Positions 25,565-35,712 of a stretch of 64,000 nt of DNA are shown here, piece after piece. Every line of letters begins with the position of its first letter. The first letter of the stretch is position 1. The notes beneath the pieces were generated by a model. It saw only the letters and a program-made list of their open reading frames with translations. It made no database searches and had not been told where the DNA came from. This DNA comes from an uncultured Bacteroidota bacterium (GTDB lineage Bacteria; Bacteroidota; Bacteroidia; B-17B0; Aurantibacillaceae): contig CAITNS010000041.1 of NCBI GenBank assembly GCA_903893815.1, positions 62,001 to 126,000 of the forward strand. The letters are read 5' to 3'. The position numbers were made by a program, and so were the translations under genes.

Positions 25565-28500
25565 TTAGTTTTCCTTTTTTAACAAGGTAACATGTCCCAC
25601 ATAAGGGTGTTTGTTGCCTTGGGTATCTCTAACCGACATTTTATACGTATAAATACCCTGTTCTGCGATTTTAGAGCCACCTTTTACAGTTCCATCCCAG
25701 CCCTTTCTAAAGGCATTACTTGTAAATATGTTTTCTCCCCATCTGTCATAAATATCCAAACGGAAATTTTCTTCATCAATACCAACTCCTAAAGGCTGGA
25801 ATATATCATTCAATCCGTTTCCATCAGGTGTAAACGTATTTGGGATATATAAAGCAAAATCGGGCGTGATTTCGACAATAATTCTAGCCGTATCTTTACA
25901 GCCTTTGATAGAGGTTGCCACTAAATTAACCGCATAAGAGCCAACCACTGTATAATAATGGCTTGGATTAGTTAATATAGCCGTATTTGTTCCGCCTGTT
26001 GCTAATGGATCTCCAAAATTCCAAAAATAAGATATCGCTCCTTGAGATGTATTGAAAAAATCAATGTTTGGATCTAAAATACTAGTCGTTTGAGGATTAG
26101 CATAAAAAGATGCAATTGGACGAGGATACACTTCAATATAGTTAACTTTTGTCGTGTCTTTTTTACATCCAGTTGTTGGATTAGTAACTAATAAACTCAC
26201 AGTGTATTTTCCTGAATCTTGTAAGGTTGGAATTATTGGATTTTGATTTCCACCTGCTACATCTGACCAAGTAAACACATCTCCAGGATTATTAGAAGTA
26301 CCTGTTAAAGTTAAGGTTAAAGGAGCACAACCAGCTGTTGGAGTTGACACAAAATCAATAACTGGCAATGGATTTACATTTACAGTAAAAACAGCTGTTG
26401 ATCCAGGAATAGTACAACCATCATTTACAGTAACTGCATAGGTGTTTGATGTAGCTCCTAATGGTGCATTACCAACAACACCTAATGAGTTTGTTGTAGC
26501 GGCAATTGGGCTCCAATTATAAGTATATGGTCCACCATTTCCAGCACTAGCAAAACTAGGCGTTAATACAGCTTCTACTCCATGACACACTGTAATTAAG
26601 GCTGGTGTTACTATTAACTGTGGAGTTACATTCACCGTAATAATTTTTGGTGATGGTGAACATCCTTTTGAGTCTGTTACAGATACTGTATACTGTGTTG
26701 TAGTTGTTGGACTAACTGTGTGTGGTCCACTGCCTACAAATGGATTTGATGGCCAAGCATAAGTGTAACCTGGTGTTCCATTTTGACCAGAAGCACTAAT
26801 TTGTGTGGATTGACCATAACAAATAGTGATACTAGGATTTGGTGTTGGAATTAACACCAACAATCCTGGTTGAGTCACATTTACTGGTTGTGAAGTCACA
26901 CAACCATTAACATCGGTTAAAGTTGCTGTATAAACACCAGATGCAACGCCTGCAACACTTTGTGTTAATGCTGCTGCTGTAACTGTTTGAGATATTGGGT
27001 TTGACCAAGTAATTGTATATGGTCCTGAACCTGCCGTATAGTTAATCGTGATTTCTCCGTTTGATAAACCAAAACATGCTGGTGGTGTTACACTAAATCC
27101 TGTGATAGCAGAGGTTGGTGGATTTGCAACACTTACCGTTTGAGTGATGGTACATCCTTTAGAATCTGTTCCTAAAACAGACCAAACTCCAGGAGCTAAG
27201 CCTGTTACAACAGAACCTGTTGGCGTACCAGGCGTACTCCAAACTAAACTATAAGTTGGTGTACCTCCGCCTAATGTTACTGTTCCTGTACCATTTGCTA
27301 AACCACAAGTAGCTGGTGATGATACAAACGTGGATGTTAATGCCGATGGCTCTATGATATTAAAAGTTGTACTAATAGAACAAGCATTTTGATCTGTTAC
27401 AGTTACTGAATAACCTCCTGCAATCAATCCACTTAATGATGGTGCAGAACCAAATCCAGTTGGTAACCAAACATAATTATAAGCCCCAGTTCCACCTTGA
27501 ACAGTTGTAGATATTTGTCCGTTACTTCCTCCGAAACAAGAAATATTACTAAAACTTGATGCTGCCATCACTAATGCTGGTGGTTGAGAAATAACTAAAG
27601 AAGAGGTTATTGTACATCCGTTACCATCTGTTACCGTTACTGTTGGTGAACTTGCTGGTACATTTGTTAACACAGAGTTTGTTTGTGCGCTTGGCGACCA
27701 TAGGTATGAATAACCTGGCGTTCCTCCGCTTACCAATACGGTTGCTCCCCCATTACTTTGTCCAAAACAACTAACGTTTGTGAAGCTGCCTATAGCGCTT
27801 GCTAATTGTATAGGTTCTGTGATTTGAACAGAAGCTGTTCCAACACAACCCGCTGCATCGGTTACAGTGATGCTTTTTATACCTGAGTTAAAATTACTAA
27901 CGTTTTGTGTGGTTTGTCCTGCTGGGCTCCAAAATACAGTAATGGCTCCTGCTCCTCCTGTAATTGTTGTTGTTGCCGCTCCATTATTTCCTCCAAAACA
28001 ACTCACATTTGTAGAACTAGTAATTGAAACTACCGGACCTGCAATGTCATTAATTAATCCGCTTGCTTGAGCAACGCAGCCATTAGCATCTGTTACCGAG
28101 AAAGTATAAGCCCCTGCTAGCACGTTATTATTACATAAGGTTGTAATACCATTGCTCCATAAGGATGATAATGAGCCTGTTCCTCCTGCAACAACTGCAC
28201 ATACTTTTCCGTTTGCTAAACCACAGTTTGAATTAGTGGCAGATACAGCTGCGGTTAATGCTGCTGGTTCTGTTAACGTAAATGTTAATACAGTTGTACA
28301 TGCACTGTTTGAAGTAATCGTTACGGTTTGTGGTCCTGCTAATAAGTTGTTTACTGGGTTTCCAGATTGTAAGCCTGAGCCCCACAAAAACGTGGTTGTT
28401 CCTGCGCCTCCTAAATAAGCAATATTAGCAGTTCCATCAGATCCTCCATTACATAATATATTTGTTGTTGTTAAAGTTGTTGCTAGTGGTGTTGGTTGTA

Positions 28501-31500
28501 AAATGGTTGTTGTGGCAGTTGCTGTACATAAGTTTTGATCTTGTACTGTTACAACATAAACACCTGCCGTTAATGTATTTGCTGTGGCTGCTGTAATTCC
28601 GCTTGGCGACCAATTATAGGTATGTGGTCCTGTTCCACCTGCTGCTGTTACTGCCGCAAATCCATCATTACCTCCATTACAAGTTACACTGCCTGTTGAT
28701 GTAATGTTGGCTGTTACTTGTGTTGGTTCTGTAATTACAATTTGTGCGCTAGCAGTACAACTATTTTGATCCGTGGCTAATACCGTATAACTTCCGGCAC
28801 AAGCTGCTGTTAATGTTTGATTTGGAACACCTGTTGGTCCGCCTGTCCAAAAATAACTTACAATACCTATACCATTGGTGCTTGTTGCAACTGCTGTTGC
28901 ATTGCACAATCCAAAACAAGTAACATTAGTCGCTGTAATACTCGCCACCATTGCTGGAGGATTTACTAACGCCATGCTCGCTGTAGCTACACAACCATTT
29001 CCGTCGGTTACAGTTAAACCATAATTACCCGCTCCTAATGGGTTACTAGTAGATGTGCTTCCACCGGCTGATGTCCAAGCATAGCTATAACTTGGTGTTC
29101 CTCCAACTGCTGCTGCTACACCTACTCCATTTAATGCCCCAAAGCATTTTGGTTGAGTTGGTACAATATTTACTGTTAAAGCTGTTGGCTCAGAAATTGA
29201 AACGCTCGCTGATGCTACACATCCTGCTTGGTCTGTTACTGAAGCTGTATAAACTCCTGCTACTAAATTTGTTGCTACAGGTACTGTAATACCATTACTC
29301 CAAGAATAACTATAGGTTCCTGTCCCTGCTGCTGCTAAGGCTGTTGCACCTCCGTTTGTTCCTCCAAAGCAACTCACATTGGTAAAGCTAGAAATACTAA
29401 GTGTTGGTCCTGATAAATTAGGGATAGTAACCGCTAATACCTGAGTACAGTTATTTGCATCCTGTACATTAATGGTATAAGTTCCAGCAAAGACATTACA
29501 TATGGTTGTAGTAGTTGCCCCATTGCTCCAAGTTTGTGTATACGGATTTGATCCTCCAGCAATAGTAATTGTTGCACATCCGTTTGCTGAATTACAATTG
29601 GCTGCCGTTACTGTTGATGTAATTGTTAGTGAAGTTGGTTGGGTTACCGCAATGCTTTGTGTTATTGAACAAAGATTTGCATCTGTAATGGTACAGAAAT
29701 AATTACCAATACCAACATTTGGCACTGTAGCTGCCGTATTTACAATTGGAGAAGTCCACAAATAAGTATATGGTGCTGTTCCACCTGTTCCAGCTGCAGA
29801 CACCGTTCCGGTAGGTGTATTAAAACATTTTACGTTATTAGAGTTCATGATCGCCGTTAATGCTGGGGGTTGAACAATAGTTCCACTAGCAAAGGCTTTA
29901 CATCCATAAAAATCTGTTACTTCACATGTATAAGCACCAGGGCATAAATTTGCTACCGTTGGCAAGGTTCCGCCTGATGGAGACCAAGAATAAGTAAATG
30001 GTGGTGCTCCTCCTGTCATACCAGTGGTTAAACTACCATTACATAATCCATTACATGTTACGCTTGAAGAGGCAACAATAGATGCGGTTCCACCTGGTGT
30101 TAATCCTATAACTGCGGGGCTAGAGATTGTACATCCGTTAGCGTCAGTTGCTGTTACTGTATAATTACCTGCTACTACACTATTAGATATAGCCGCTGCG
30201 CCACCGCCAGTCCATGTATAAGTAATTGATCCTGTTCCGCCAGCAACTGTAGCGGATGCTACTCCATTTGCTGCTGTACAATTTGCGTTTTGAGTAGATA
30301 CATTTATTGTTAAGGCTGCTGGTTGGGTAACTTGTACTGTTTGTGCAGCTGTACAGCCATTAGCATCCATGATTCCCATCGAATAAATAGCTGCAAATTG
30401 ATTAGCAAAAATGGTTGATGTTTGGTATGTGCCACTGTTTAAGTTATATGAATAGGTTGGCGTTCCTCCTGCTCCTACTAAGTTAACGGTACCTGTTGCG
30501 GTTCCATTACATAAAGCGGCAACTGGGGTTGCTGTTAGTGTTAATACTGTTGGTTGGGTAATGGTTACAGAAGTTGTGGTTACACAACCAACTTGATCCT
30601 TCACTGTAATATTATAAGTACCTTGTGGTAAACCAGAGAAAAATCCTGTGCCGTTTGTTTGGAATGGGCTTGTTAAGGTATAGGTATATAAAGGTCCTGT
30701 GCCTCCTATTGGAGTTACTGTAAAGCTTCCGTTCGATCCTCCAAAGCAACTAACGTTTACTGTATTGGTTACAGAAGCTGTTGGACTTCCTGTGTTTAAT
30801 ATATTATAAGTTACAGATAAAGTACAAGTATTAGCATCTTGCACAATAACTGTATGTGGTCCTGCTGTTAATCCTGTTGTGGAGGTTGCTGCCGAAAAAG
30901 CTCCGCCATCATAAGAATATTGATAAGGTAATAATCCGCCTGTTACTCCTGTAACAGTAGCTGATCCATTAGCGCTACCACAACTTGCATTAGTCGTAGT
31001 TATTGTTGCTGATGTTGGACCTGTTGTGCCTCCTACATTAAACGTTGTATTAAATAAACAACCATTAACATCTCTAACAATTACTGGATAAGTACCAACT
31101 GCTAAATTAGTCGTTAAACTTCCGCTTGCTACACTATTAACCGTAAATGTATATGGCCCTGTGCCGCCTGTTACGCCAGTAATATTATAGGTTCCGTTTG
31201 TTAACCCACAACCAGCTGGTGTAGTGGTACCTGCTATCGCAGTTGGACCAGTTGTCACGGATATAGTAACCGTGTTTGTAAAGACACATCCGTTCACATC
31301 TCTAACACCTACGGTATAAGTGCCTGCCGCTAATCCTGTCACTGGAGGGCTTGTTGAAAAGGCTCCGCCGTTAACGTTGTAAGAATAGGTTGGCGTTCCT
31401 CCTGTTACAGCTCCAATCGTAATACTTCCTGTTCCAACTCCACAAACAATGTTGCTTGGAGTTAGTGGTAACGCTGATGGTCCTGACGCGCTAGCTAACG

Positions 31501-32977
31501 TAGCTGATACTGTAAAGGTACAACCGAAGTTATTAGTTAGAGTAATTACTGGCGTTCCGACTCCTAAACCCGTTACCGTTTGACCAGATACAGTACCTAA
31601 ACTACTTGCAAAGCCTACCGTTTGTGACGGTGCAGCTGGCGATGTATTATTGATAACTACCACTCCATTTGTTGCTCCGCAATTAGGATTGGTAAAACTT
31701 AAAGTTGCCGAAGGCATAGGATTTACTTGAACAGTATTTGTAGAAACGCTTGTACATCCTCCTGAGGTTACCGTATGTGTAACTGTATATGTTCCCGCTG
31801 CTGTAAAACTACCTGAATAGTTAGCTGTTCCACCAACAGCAGGCGCTCCTGCTATTGGCGAAAAGGAATAAGAGTGTGTTCCGCCTGCGGTGCCAGTATT
31901 ATTAAAACTAAAACTATTTCCTGTTAAACATTGTGTTGCCGAAGGTATTATAAATGGTGATGTAACGGCTACAACAGTGACGTTGGTAGTAACCACATTA
32001 GTACATGCTCCTGCGGTAACTGTGTGCGAAACAACATATGCTCCTGGGTTTGCAAAAGTAATGGTAGGGTTTGTTGATGTAGCAGTTGCAACAGTAACTC
32101 CAGCTGCTGGCGCAACGGCCCAATTATGTGCCACACCGGCTGTTCCTGTATGAGTAAATATTTGGGAAGAACCCGTACATAAAGTTGTATTTAATGGTGT
32201 AAACGCCGCGGAAAGTGCCGAGACGACGGTAACTGCTACTGTTTTGGTGACGGGCGCTTGACATGGCGCTGATGCTGTTAATGAATAAACCGTTGTGGCT
32301 CCTGGCGAGACGACTATACTAGACGTTGTGGCTCCTCCAGGCGACCAAGTATATGTTAAACTACCACATCCACTAACTAATGATGAAGCAGAAAGTGTAG
32401 ATGAACCGGGTGCGCAAAAAATAGCAGGGTTTGCTGTGATATTAAAGTTTAAAGTTGTTAAAACTCCTGGAACGGTAAAACTGTTCATAGCAGACCACGG
32501 GCCAGATGGAGGAACAGCAGTACTTCCCCCTAACCATTCTCTTGCTCTAAAAAAATACGTTTGACCAGGACAGAGTGCTGAAAATGGTATGAAAACAGAA
32601 GTATATGGTTCGATGGTACAGAGGTCTGGCCAAGCACTGCCCGCCGTATAATTTGGAACATTTAATAAACCAAAATACCATGGATGGGATGAATAGGTTG
32701 TTCCTGGACCAGCCCAGTTATCAATTATATTTTGCATAGCTGTTGGAGGTAATCCTGTTAAACCTGCTGCTGTACAAGATACTTCAACTTGCATCCAGTA
32801 AGGTCCACAACCGCAAGTTGGTGAATCTGAAGATCCGTTAACGGTTACTCCTGTCGCTCCAACACTAAAGTTGTAGTTTACCAAGGATAATCCGTGGCAA
32901 GCTTTAGCAGAATCTATAGCTAAATAAGAAATCAGTAAAATAAATAATAGTTTTTTCATTAGTTTGATTTTGGTCAT
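25565..32977 (-). CDS. giant SprB-repeat surface protein with T9SS type B sorting domain
   Basis: A 2470-residue secreted protein. After a signal peptide (KLLFILLISYLAIDSAKA) comes a Cys-rich N-terminal domain (about 25-170) and Ig/PKD-like domains (about 170-430). About 21 SprB-type repeats of roughly 75 residues follow (about 430-2030), each opening with a motif such as NVSCFGGSNG or NANCTAANG and ending in VTVTDxNGC. The C-terminus has PKD-like domains (core ISYFWNFGDP) and the type B sorting domain (YIPNTFTPDGNGLNDIF, IYDRWGENIF, GWDGTVKGG). SprB-like proteins are surface adhesins, in gliding species the moving adhesin. No PorP/SprF gene is adjacent; the only one in the window is at 677-1714. 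An ATG at 32959 is an alternative start. Confidence 0.93.
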   Translation of the reverse strand: MTKIKLMKKLLFILLISYLAIDSAKACHGLSLVNYNFSVGATGVTVNGSSDSPTCGCGPYWMQVEVSCTAAGLTGLPPTAMQNIIDNWAGPGTTYSSHPWYFGLLNVPNYTAGSAWPDLCTIEPYTSVFIPFSALCPGQTYFFRAREWLGGSTAVPPSGPWSAMNSFTVPGVLTTLNFNITANPAIFCAPGSSTLSASSLVSGCGSLTYTWSPGGATTSSIVVSPGATTVYSLTASAPCQAPVTKTVAVTVVSALSAAFTPLNTTLCTGSSQIFTHTGTAGVAHNWAVAPAAGVTVATATSTNPTITFANPGAYVVSHTVTAGACTNVVTTNVTVVAVTSPFIIPSATQCLTGNSFSFNNTGTAGGTHSYSFSPIAGAPAVGGTANYSGSFTAAGTYTVTHTVTSGGCTSVSTNTVQVNPMPSATLSFTNPNCGATNGVVVINNTSPAAPSQTVGFASSLGTVSGQTVTGLGVGTPVITLTNNFGCTFTVSATLASASGPSALPLTPSNIVCGVGTGSITIGAVTGGTPTYSYNVNGGAFSTSPPVTGLAAGTYTVGVRDVNGCVFTNTVTISVTTGPTAIAGTTTPAGCGLTNGTYNITGVTGGTGPYTFTVNSVASGSLTTNLAVGTYPVIVRDVNGCLFNTTFNVGGTTGPTSATITTTNASCGSANGSATVTGVTGGLLPYQYSYDGGAFSAATSTTGLTAGPHTVIVQDANTCTLSVTYNILNTGSPTASVTNTVNVSCFGGSNGSFTVTPIGGTGPLYTYTLTSPFQTNGTGFFSGLPQGTYNITVKDQVGCVTTTSVTITQPTVLTLTATPVAALCNGTATGTVNLVGAGGTPTYSYNLNSGTYQTSTIFANQFAAIYSMGIMDANGCTAAQTVQVTQPAALTINVSTQNANCTAANGVASATVAGGTGSITYTWTGGGAAAISNSVVAGNYTVTATDANGCTISSPAVIGLTPGGTASIVASSSVTCNGLCNGSLTTGMTGGAPPFTYSWSPSGGTLPTVANLCPGAYTCEVTDFYGCKAFASGTIVQPPALTAIMNSNNVKCFNTPTGTVSAAGTGGTAPYTYLWTSPIVNTAATVPNVGIGNYFCTITDANLCSITQSIAVTQPTSLTITSTVTAANCNSANGCATITIAGGSNPYTQTWSNGATTTTICNVFAGTYTINVQDANNCTQVLAVTIPNLSGPTLSISSFTNVSCFGGTNGGATALAAAGTGTYSYSWSNGITVPVATNLVAGVYTASVTDQAGCVASASVSISEPTALTVNIVPTQPKCFGALNGVGVAAAVGGTPSYSYAWTSAGGSTSTSNPLGAGNYGLTVTDGNGCVATASMALVNPPAMVASITATNVTCFGLCNATAVATSTNGIGIVSYFWTGGPTGVPNQTLTAACAGSYTVLATDQNSCTASAQIVITEPTQVTANITSTGSVTCNGGNDGFAAVTAAGGTGPHTYNWSPSGITAATANTLTAGVYVVTVQDQNLCTATATTTILQPTPLATTLTTTNILCNGGSDGTANIAYLGGAGTTTFLWGSGLQSGNPVNNLLAGPQTVTITSNSACTTVLTFTLTEPAALTAAVSATNSNCGLANGKVCAVVAGGTGSLSSLWSNGITTLCNNNVLAGAYTFSVTDANGCVAQASGLINDIAGPVVSITSSTNVSCFGGNNGAATTTITGGAGAITVFWSPAGQTTQNVSNFNSGIKSITVTDAAGCVGTASVQITEPIQLASAIGSFTNVSCFGQSNGGATVLVSGGTPGYSYLWSPSAQTNSVLTNVPASSPTVTVTDGNGCTITSSLVISQPPALVMAASSFSNISCFGGSNGQISTTVQGGTGAYNYVWLPTGFGSAPSLSGLIAGGYSVTVTDQNACSISTTFNIIEPSALTSTFVSSPATCGLANGTGTVTLGGGTPTYSLVWSTPGTPTGSVVTGLAPGVWSVLGTDSKGCTITQTVSVANPPTSAITGFSVTPPACFGLSNGEITINYTAGSGPYTITWSNPISQTVTAAALTQSVAGVASGVYTATLTDVNGCVTSQPVNVTQPGLLVLIPTPNPSITICYGQSTQISASGQNGTPGYTYAWPSNPFVGSGPHTVSPTTTTQYTVSVTDSKGCSPSPKIITVNVTPQLIVTPALITVCHGVEAVLTPSFASAGNGGPYTYNWSPIAATTNSLGVVGNAPLGATSNTYAVTVNDGCTIPGSTAVFTVNVNPLPVIDFVSTPTAGCAPLTLTLTGTSNNPGDVFTWSDVAGGNQNPIIPTLQDSGKYTVSLLVTNPTTGCKKDTTKVNYIEVYPRPIASFYANPQTTSILDPNIDFFNTSQGAISYFWNFGDPLATGGTNTAILTNPSHYYTVVGSYAVNLVATSIKGCKDTARIIVEITPDFALYIPNTFTPDGNGLNDIFQPLGVGIDEENFRLDIYDRWGENIFTSNAFRKGWDGTVKGGSKIAEQGIYTYKMSVRDTQGNKHPYVGHVTLLKKEN

Positions 32978-33063
32978 TGTAAATATATACGATTTTTTGA
33001 TTTATCAGAATATTTTTTACTAATTTTAATGTAGTCTTTACTCATTGATAATACATTTTTGTT

Positions 33064-34722
33064 ATGAATTTAAAATCCGTCTTTTTCTTGACGTTTTTTT
33101 TGTTAGTTAAGGCTTACTTAATTTCTCAACAAACCTGCTCTAATTTTTCTACTTATTTTGGTGGGAATCAATTTGATGAAATAAAAAGTGTTTGTGTAGA
33201 TGTTAACAAAAATAGCTACGTGATTGGAAACACATACAGCAATGATTTACCAGTAACATTGGGTTTGATAAACGATACCGCTTCGGGTAATTATGATGTT
33301 TTTTTAGCAAAGTTTGATAGTTGCGGTGCGTTGATTTGGTCGACCTATTTTGGCGGTATTGGATATGAAAGTGCTGAAAAAATGGAGATAACTCATGACG
33401 GAAATATTGTTTTTTGCGGCTATACCACCAGTGTAACTACTCCTACTACTCTAGGTTGCTTTCAACCAAATAACAACGGAGGCTACGATTGTTATTTAAC
33501 AAAAATAACCCCTAATGGACTTATTGTTTGGAGTACCTTTTTTGGAAAATCGGGAGGCGATTTTGCTTTTGATCTTAAAATTGACGCTTTAGATAATATT
33601 ATTATTGGAGGAACCTCAACGAGTACAAATTTATATACAACTCCTTTTTCTTTTCAACCTAACCATAAAGGCAATACCGATGCTTTTATTGCACGTTTTT
33701 CAAAAAACGGATTACTAAAATGGTGCACTTATTATGGTGGTGCCGGCAGCGAAGATATTCATGCTTTAGCTGTTGATTTAAATTGTAATATAATTGGAGT
33801 AGGCGAATCTTTTAGTAATAACCTCAATACAAGCTCTACAGCTTTTCAATCTATTAACGAAGGTGCATCAGACACTTATATTATAAAGTTAGACTCTACA
33901 TGCACTCGTGTTTTTTCAACCTACTTAGGTGGCAGCGGTTCGGATGACGCTTGGGGCTTAGTTTGTGATTCTCTAAATAATATATATGTTGCTGGGCATA
34001 CTAATAGTAATGATTTTGACACAACAGCATTCACATATCAAACTACACATAATGGAGGCATTGATTGTTATCTAACAAAATGGTCACCTAACGGAACGCT
34101 TGTGAAATCAACCCTCTTTGGTGGGGCATTAAATGATTACAGTTCTAGGTTAATTGGTATATCTAGTACCGAGGTTTTATTGTTAACAGAAACCGAAAGT
34201 ATAAATCTGCCTACATATACTTTTAGCCAACAAACATCATTAATGGGAAGCTACGATATGTACCTTACATCTTTTGATATGAATACACTTTTTCCAACAT
34301 GGGGAACCTACAATGGCGGCGCAATTGTTGAGGATGCAACTGATATAAAATTAATAAATAGTACTGAAGTTGTTGTTTGTGGTTCATCAAACAGTACGGA
34401 TTATCTAGTAACTTCTGGAGCCTATCAACCATTATTAAATAATAGTACAGATGGTGTTATTACAAAACTTACAATAACCAAAAATTTATCTACTGTCATT
34501 GAAAATAAATATTTAGAGTCAACTATCGAAATTTATCCCAATCCATTTAACGATTATCTATTTATAAAATCCAAAAAAACTCTTTTAATTGAAATCAAAA
34601 CACTATTAGGAGAAACCATTTATAGAAGAACAAACGATGATTACATATCTACAAAGGACTTATCGCCTGGAGTGTACATTGTGACCGTTAACTCAAAATC
34701 CTATCGTTTTATAAAACAATAA
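33064..34722 (+). CDS. SBBP-repeat secreted protein with T9SS type A sorting domain
   Basis: A 552-residue protein with a signal peptide (to about residue 21) and roughly seven beta-propeller-like SBBP repeats built around STYFGG, each with a DxxLAKFD/YLTKITPNG-type strand. A short C-terminal type A sorting domain (about 480-552) carries IEIYPNPFNDYLFIKS and LSPGVYIVTVNSKSYRFIKQ. Such proteins are exported by the type IX system and attached to the cell surface; no enzymatic motif is seen. It is transcribed away from the giant SprB-like gene across an 86-base gap. Its stop is two bases from the end of the convergent hydroxylase gene. Confidence 0.9.
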   Translation: MNLKSVFFLTFFLLVKAYLISQQTCSNFSTYFGGNQFDEIKSVCVDVNKNSYVIGNTYSNDLPVTLGLINDTASGNYDVFLAKFDSCGALIWSTYFGGIGYESAEKMEITHDGNIVFCGYTTSVTTPTTLGCFQPNNNGGYDCYLTKITPNGLIVWSTFFGKSGGDFAFDLKIDALDNIIIGGTSTSTNLYTTPFSFQPNHKGNTDAFIARFSKNGLLKWCTYYGGAGSEDIHALAVDLNCNIIGVGESFSNNLNTSSTAFQSINEGASDTYIIKLDSTCTRVFSTYLGGSGSDDAWGLVCDSLNNIYVAGHTNSNDFDTTAFTYQTTHNGGIDCYLTKWSPNGTLVKSTLFGGALNDYSSRLIGISSTEVLLLTETESINLPTYTFSQQTSLMGSYDMYLTSFDMNTLFPTWGTYNGGAIVEDATDIKLINSTEVVVCGSSNSTDYLVTSGAYQPLLNNSTDGVITKLTITKNLSTVIENKYLESTIEIYPNPFNDYLFIKSKKTLLIEIKTLLGETIYRRTNDDYISTKDLSPGVYIVTVNSKSYRFIKQ

Positions 34723-34724
34723 TT

Positions 34725-35663
34725 CTATTTTTTATTTTTTGTAGGAACAGACTGATTATTTTCTTTAGACTTATATTTTCCAGAAAACACTAATTTAAAT
34801 GGATATGTAAGCTGAGTTAAAAACGTAGTTGGCATTTCTTTTTGATCTGGAACACCCAAAACAGGCACTTCGTTTTTTGGTAAATAATAAAATCCAAACA
34901 ATAAATCCCAAACATTTAAGATACTTGCATAGTTAACTCCTAAGCGGCGAGGAATGTTTTTAGCATGATGCCACGAGTGCGTTTCGGGAGTATTAATAAT
35001 ATAATTTAAGAAGCCCCATTTTACTTTAATATTAGTATGTGTAAAAAAGCCCCAAACGTTTTGCACTGTTGCTTGAAACAAAAAATAATCAGCCGCCGAA
35101 TATCCAATCATGGCAAAAGGAATGTAAATAATCGGTTTGAAAATAAACATTTCTACAAAATGAAATCTTCTGGTTGAGGCTGCTCCTAGTGTTTCTTGAG
35201 CGTGATGTATTTTATGAAATGCCCATAAAAAATCTGAACGATGTAATAAGTAATGGGCCACAAACTCACAAAGATCTTGAATCACAAACATAATCATGAT
35301 TTGCCATAAAGGATTCCAATGAGTAATATCAACAACCAGCATACTATTTATTCCGAATAACTTTAATGTTTTTAAAAACACTAACTCTGTTACTGCACAT
35401 AAGCCAAACAATCCAATAATATAAACTAATACGTCATTAAAAAAAACATAAAAGGTGTCCAACCAAAAGCCTTTTCTGCTTAATAATCCGTGCTTCCTTT
35501 GTTTTGGCAAAATGACTTCCAACGTAAAACAAAAAAGATAGGCTAATAAAACACAATAATATATATTATTAAAAGCAGGGTGCTTTAATTGAAACACCGT
35601 ATACTGATATACGTTTTTTGTGTTTTCAACAAATGCATTTATTAGTTCTGGAATTAAAGCCAT
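34725..35663 (-). CDS. sterol desaturase / fatty acid hydroxylase family membrane protein
   Basis: A 312-residue integral membrane protein with the di-iron histidine clusters of the superfamily: HYLLHR (about residue 150), FHKIHHAQ (about 163) and THSWHHAKN (about 228). Four to five membrane helices surround them. These enzymes use oxygen and a di-iron centre to hydroxylate or desaturate lipids. Bacterial members act on fatty acids, carotenoids or hopanoid-type lipids, and the substrate cannot be chosen from sequence. It stands alone between convergent and divergent neighbours, with 49 bases to the divergent TMTC-like gene, so their promoters must overlap or be very short. Confidence 0.87.
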   Translation of the reverse strand: MALIPELINAFVENTKNVYQYTVFQLKHPAFNNIYYCVLLAYLFCFTLEVILPKQRKHGLLSRKGFWLDTFYVFFNDVLVYIIGLFGLCAVTELVFLKTLKLFGINSMLVVDITHWNPLWQIMIMFVIQDLCEFVAHYLLHRSDFLWAFHKIHHAQETLGAASTRRFHFVEMFIFKPIIYIPFAMIGYSAADYFLFQATVQNVWGFFTHTNIKVKWGFLNYIINTPETHSWHHAKNIPRRLGVNYASILNVWDLLFGFYYLPKNEVPVLGVPDQKEMPTTFLTQLTYPFKLVFSGKYKSKENNQSVPTKNKK

Positions 35664-35712
35664 GGTTTAAATGTAAAAAATTATTTACTTTAGTGTTAAA
35701 TAAATTTGTTAA

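Noticed and set aside
27867-32564. Several plus-strand frames of 66-89 codons opposite the giant adhesin gene
   Set aside because: They are antisense shadows of the Thr/Val-rich repeats and show no independent coding features.
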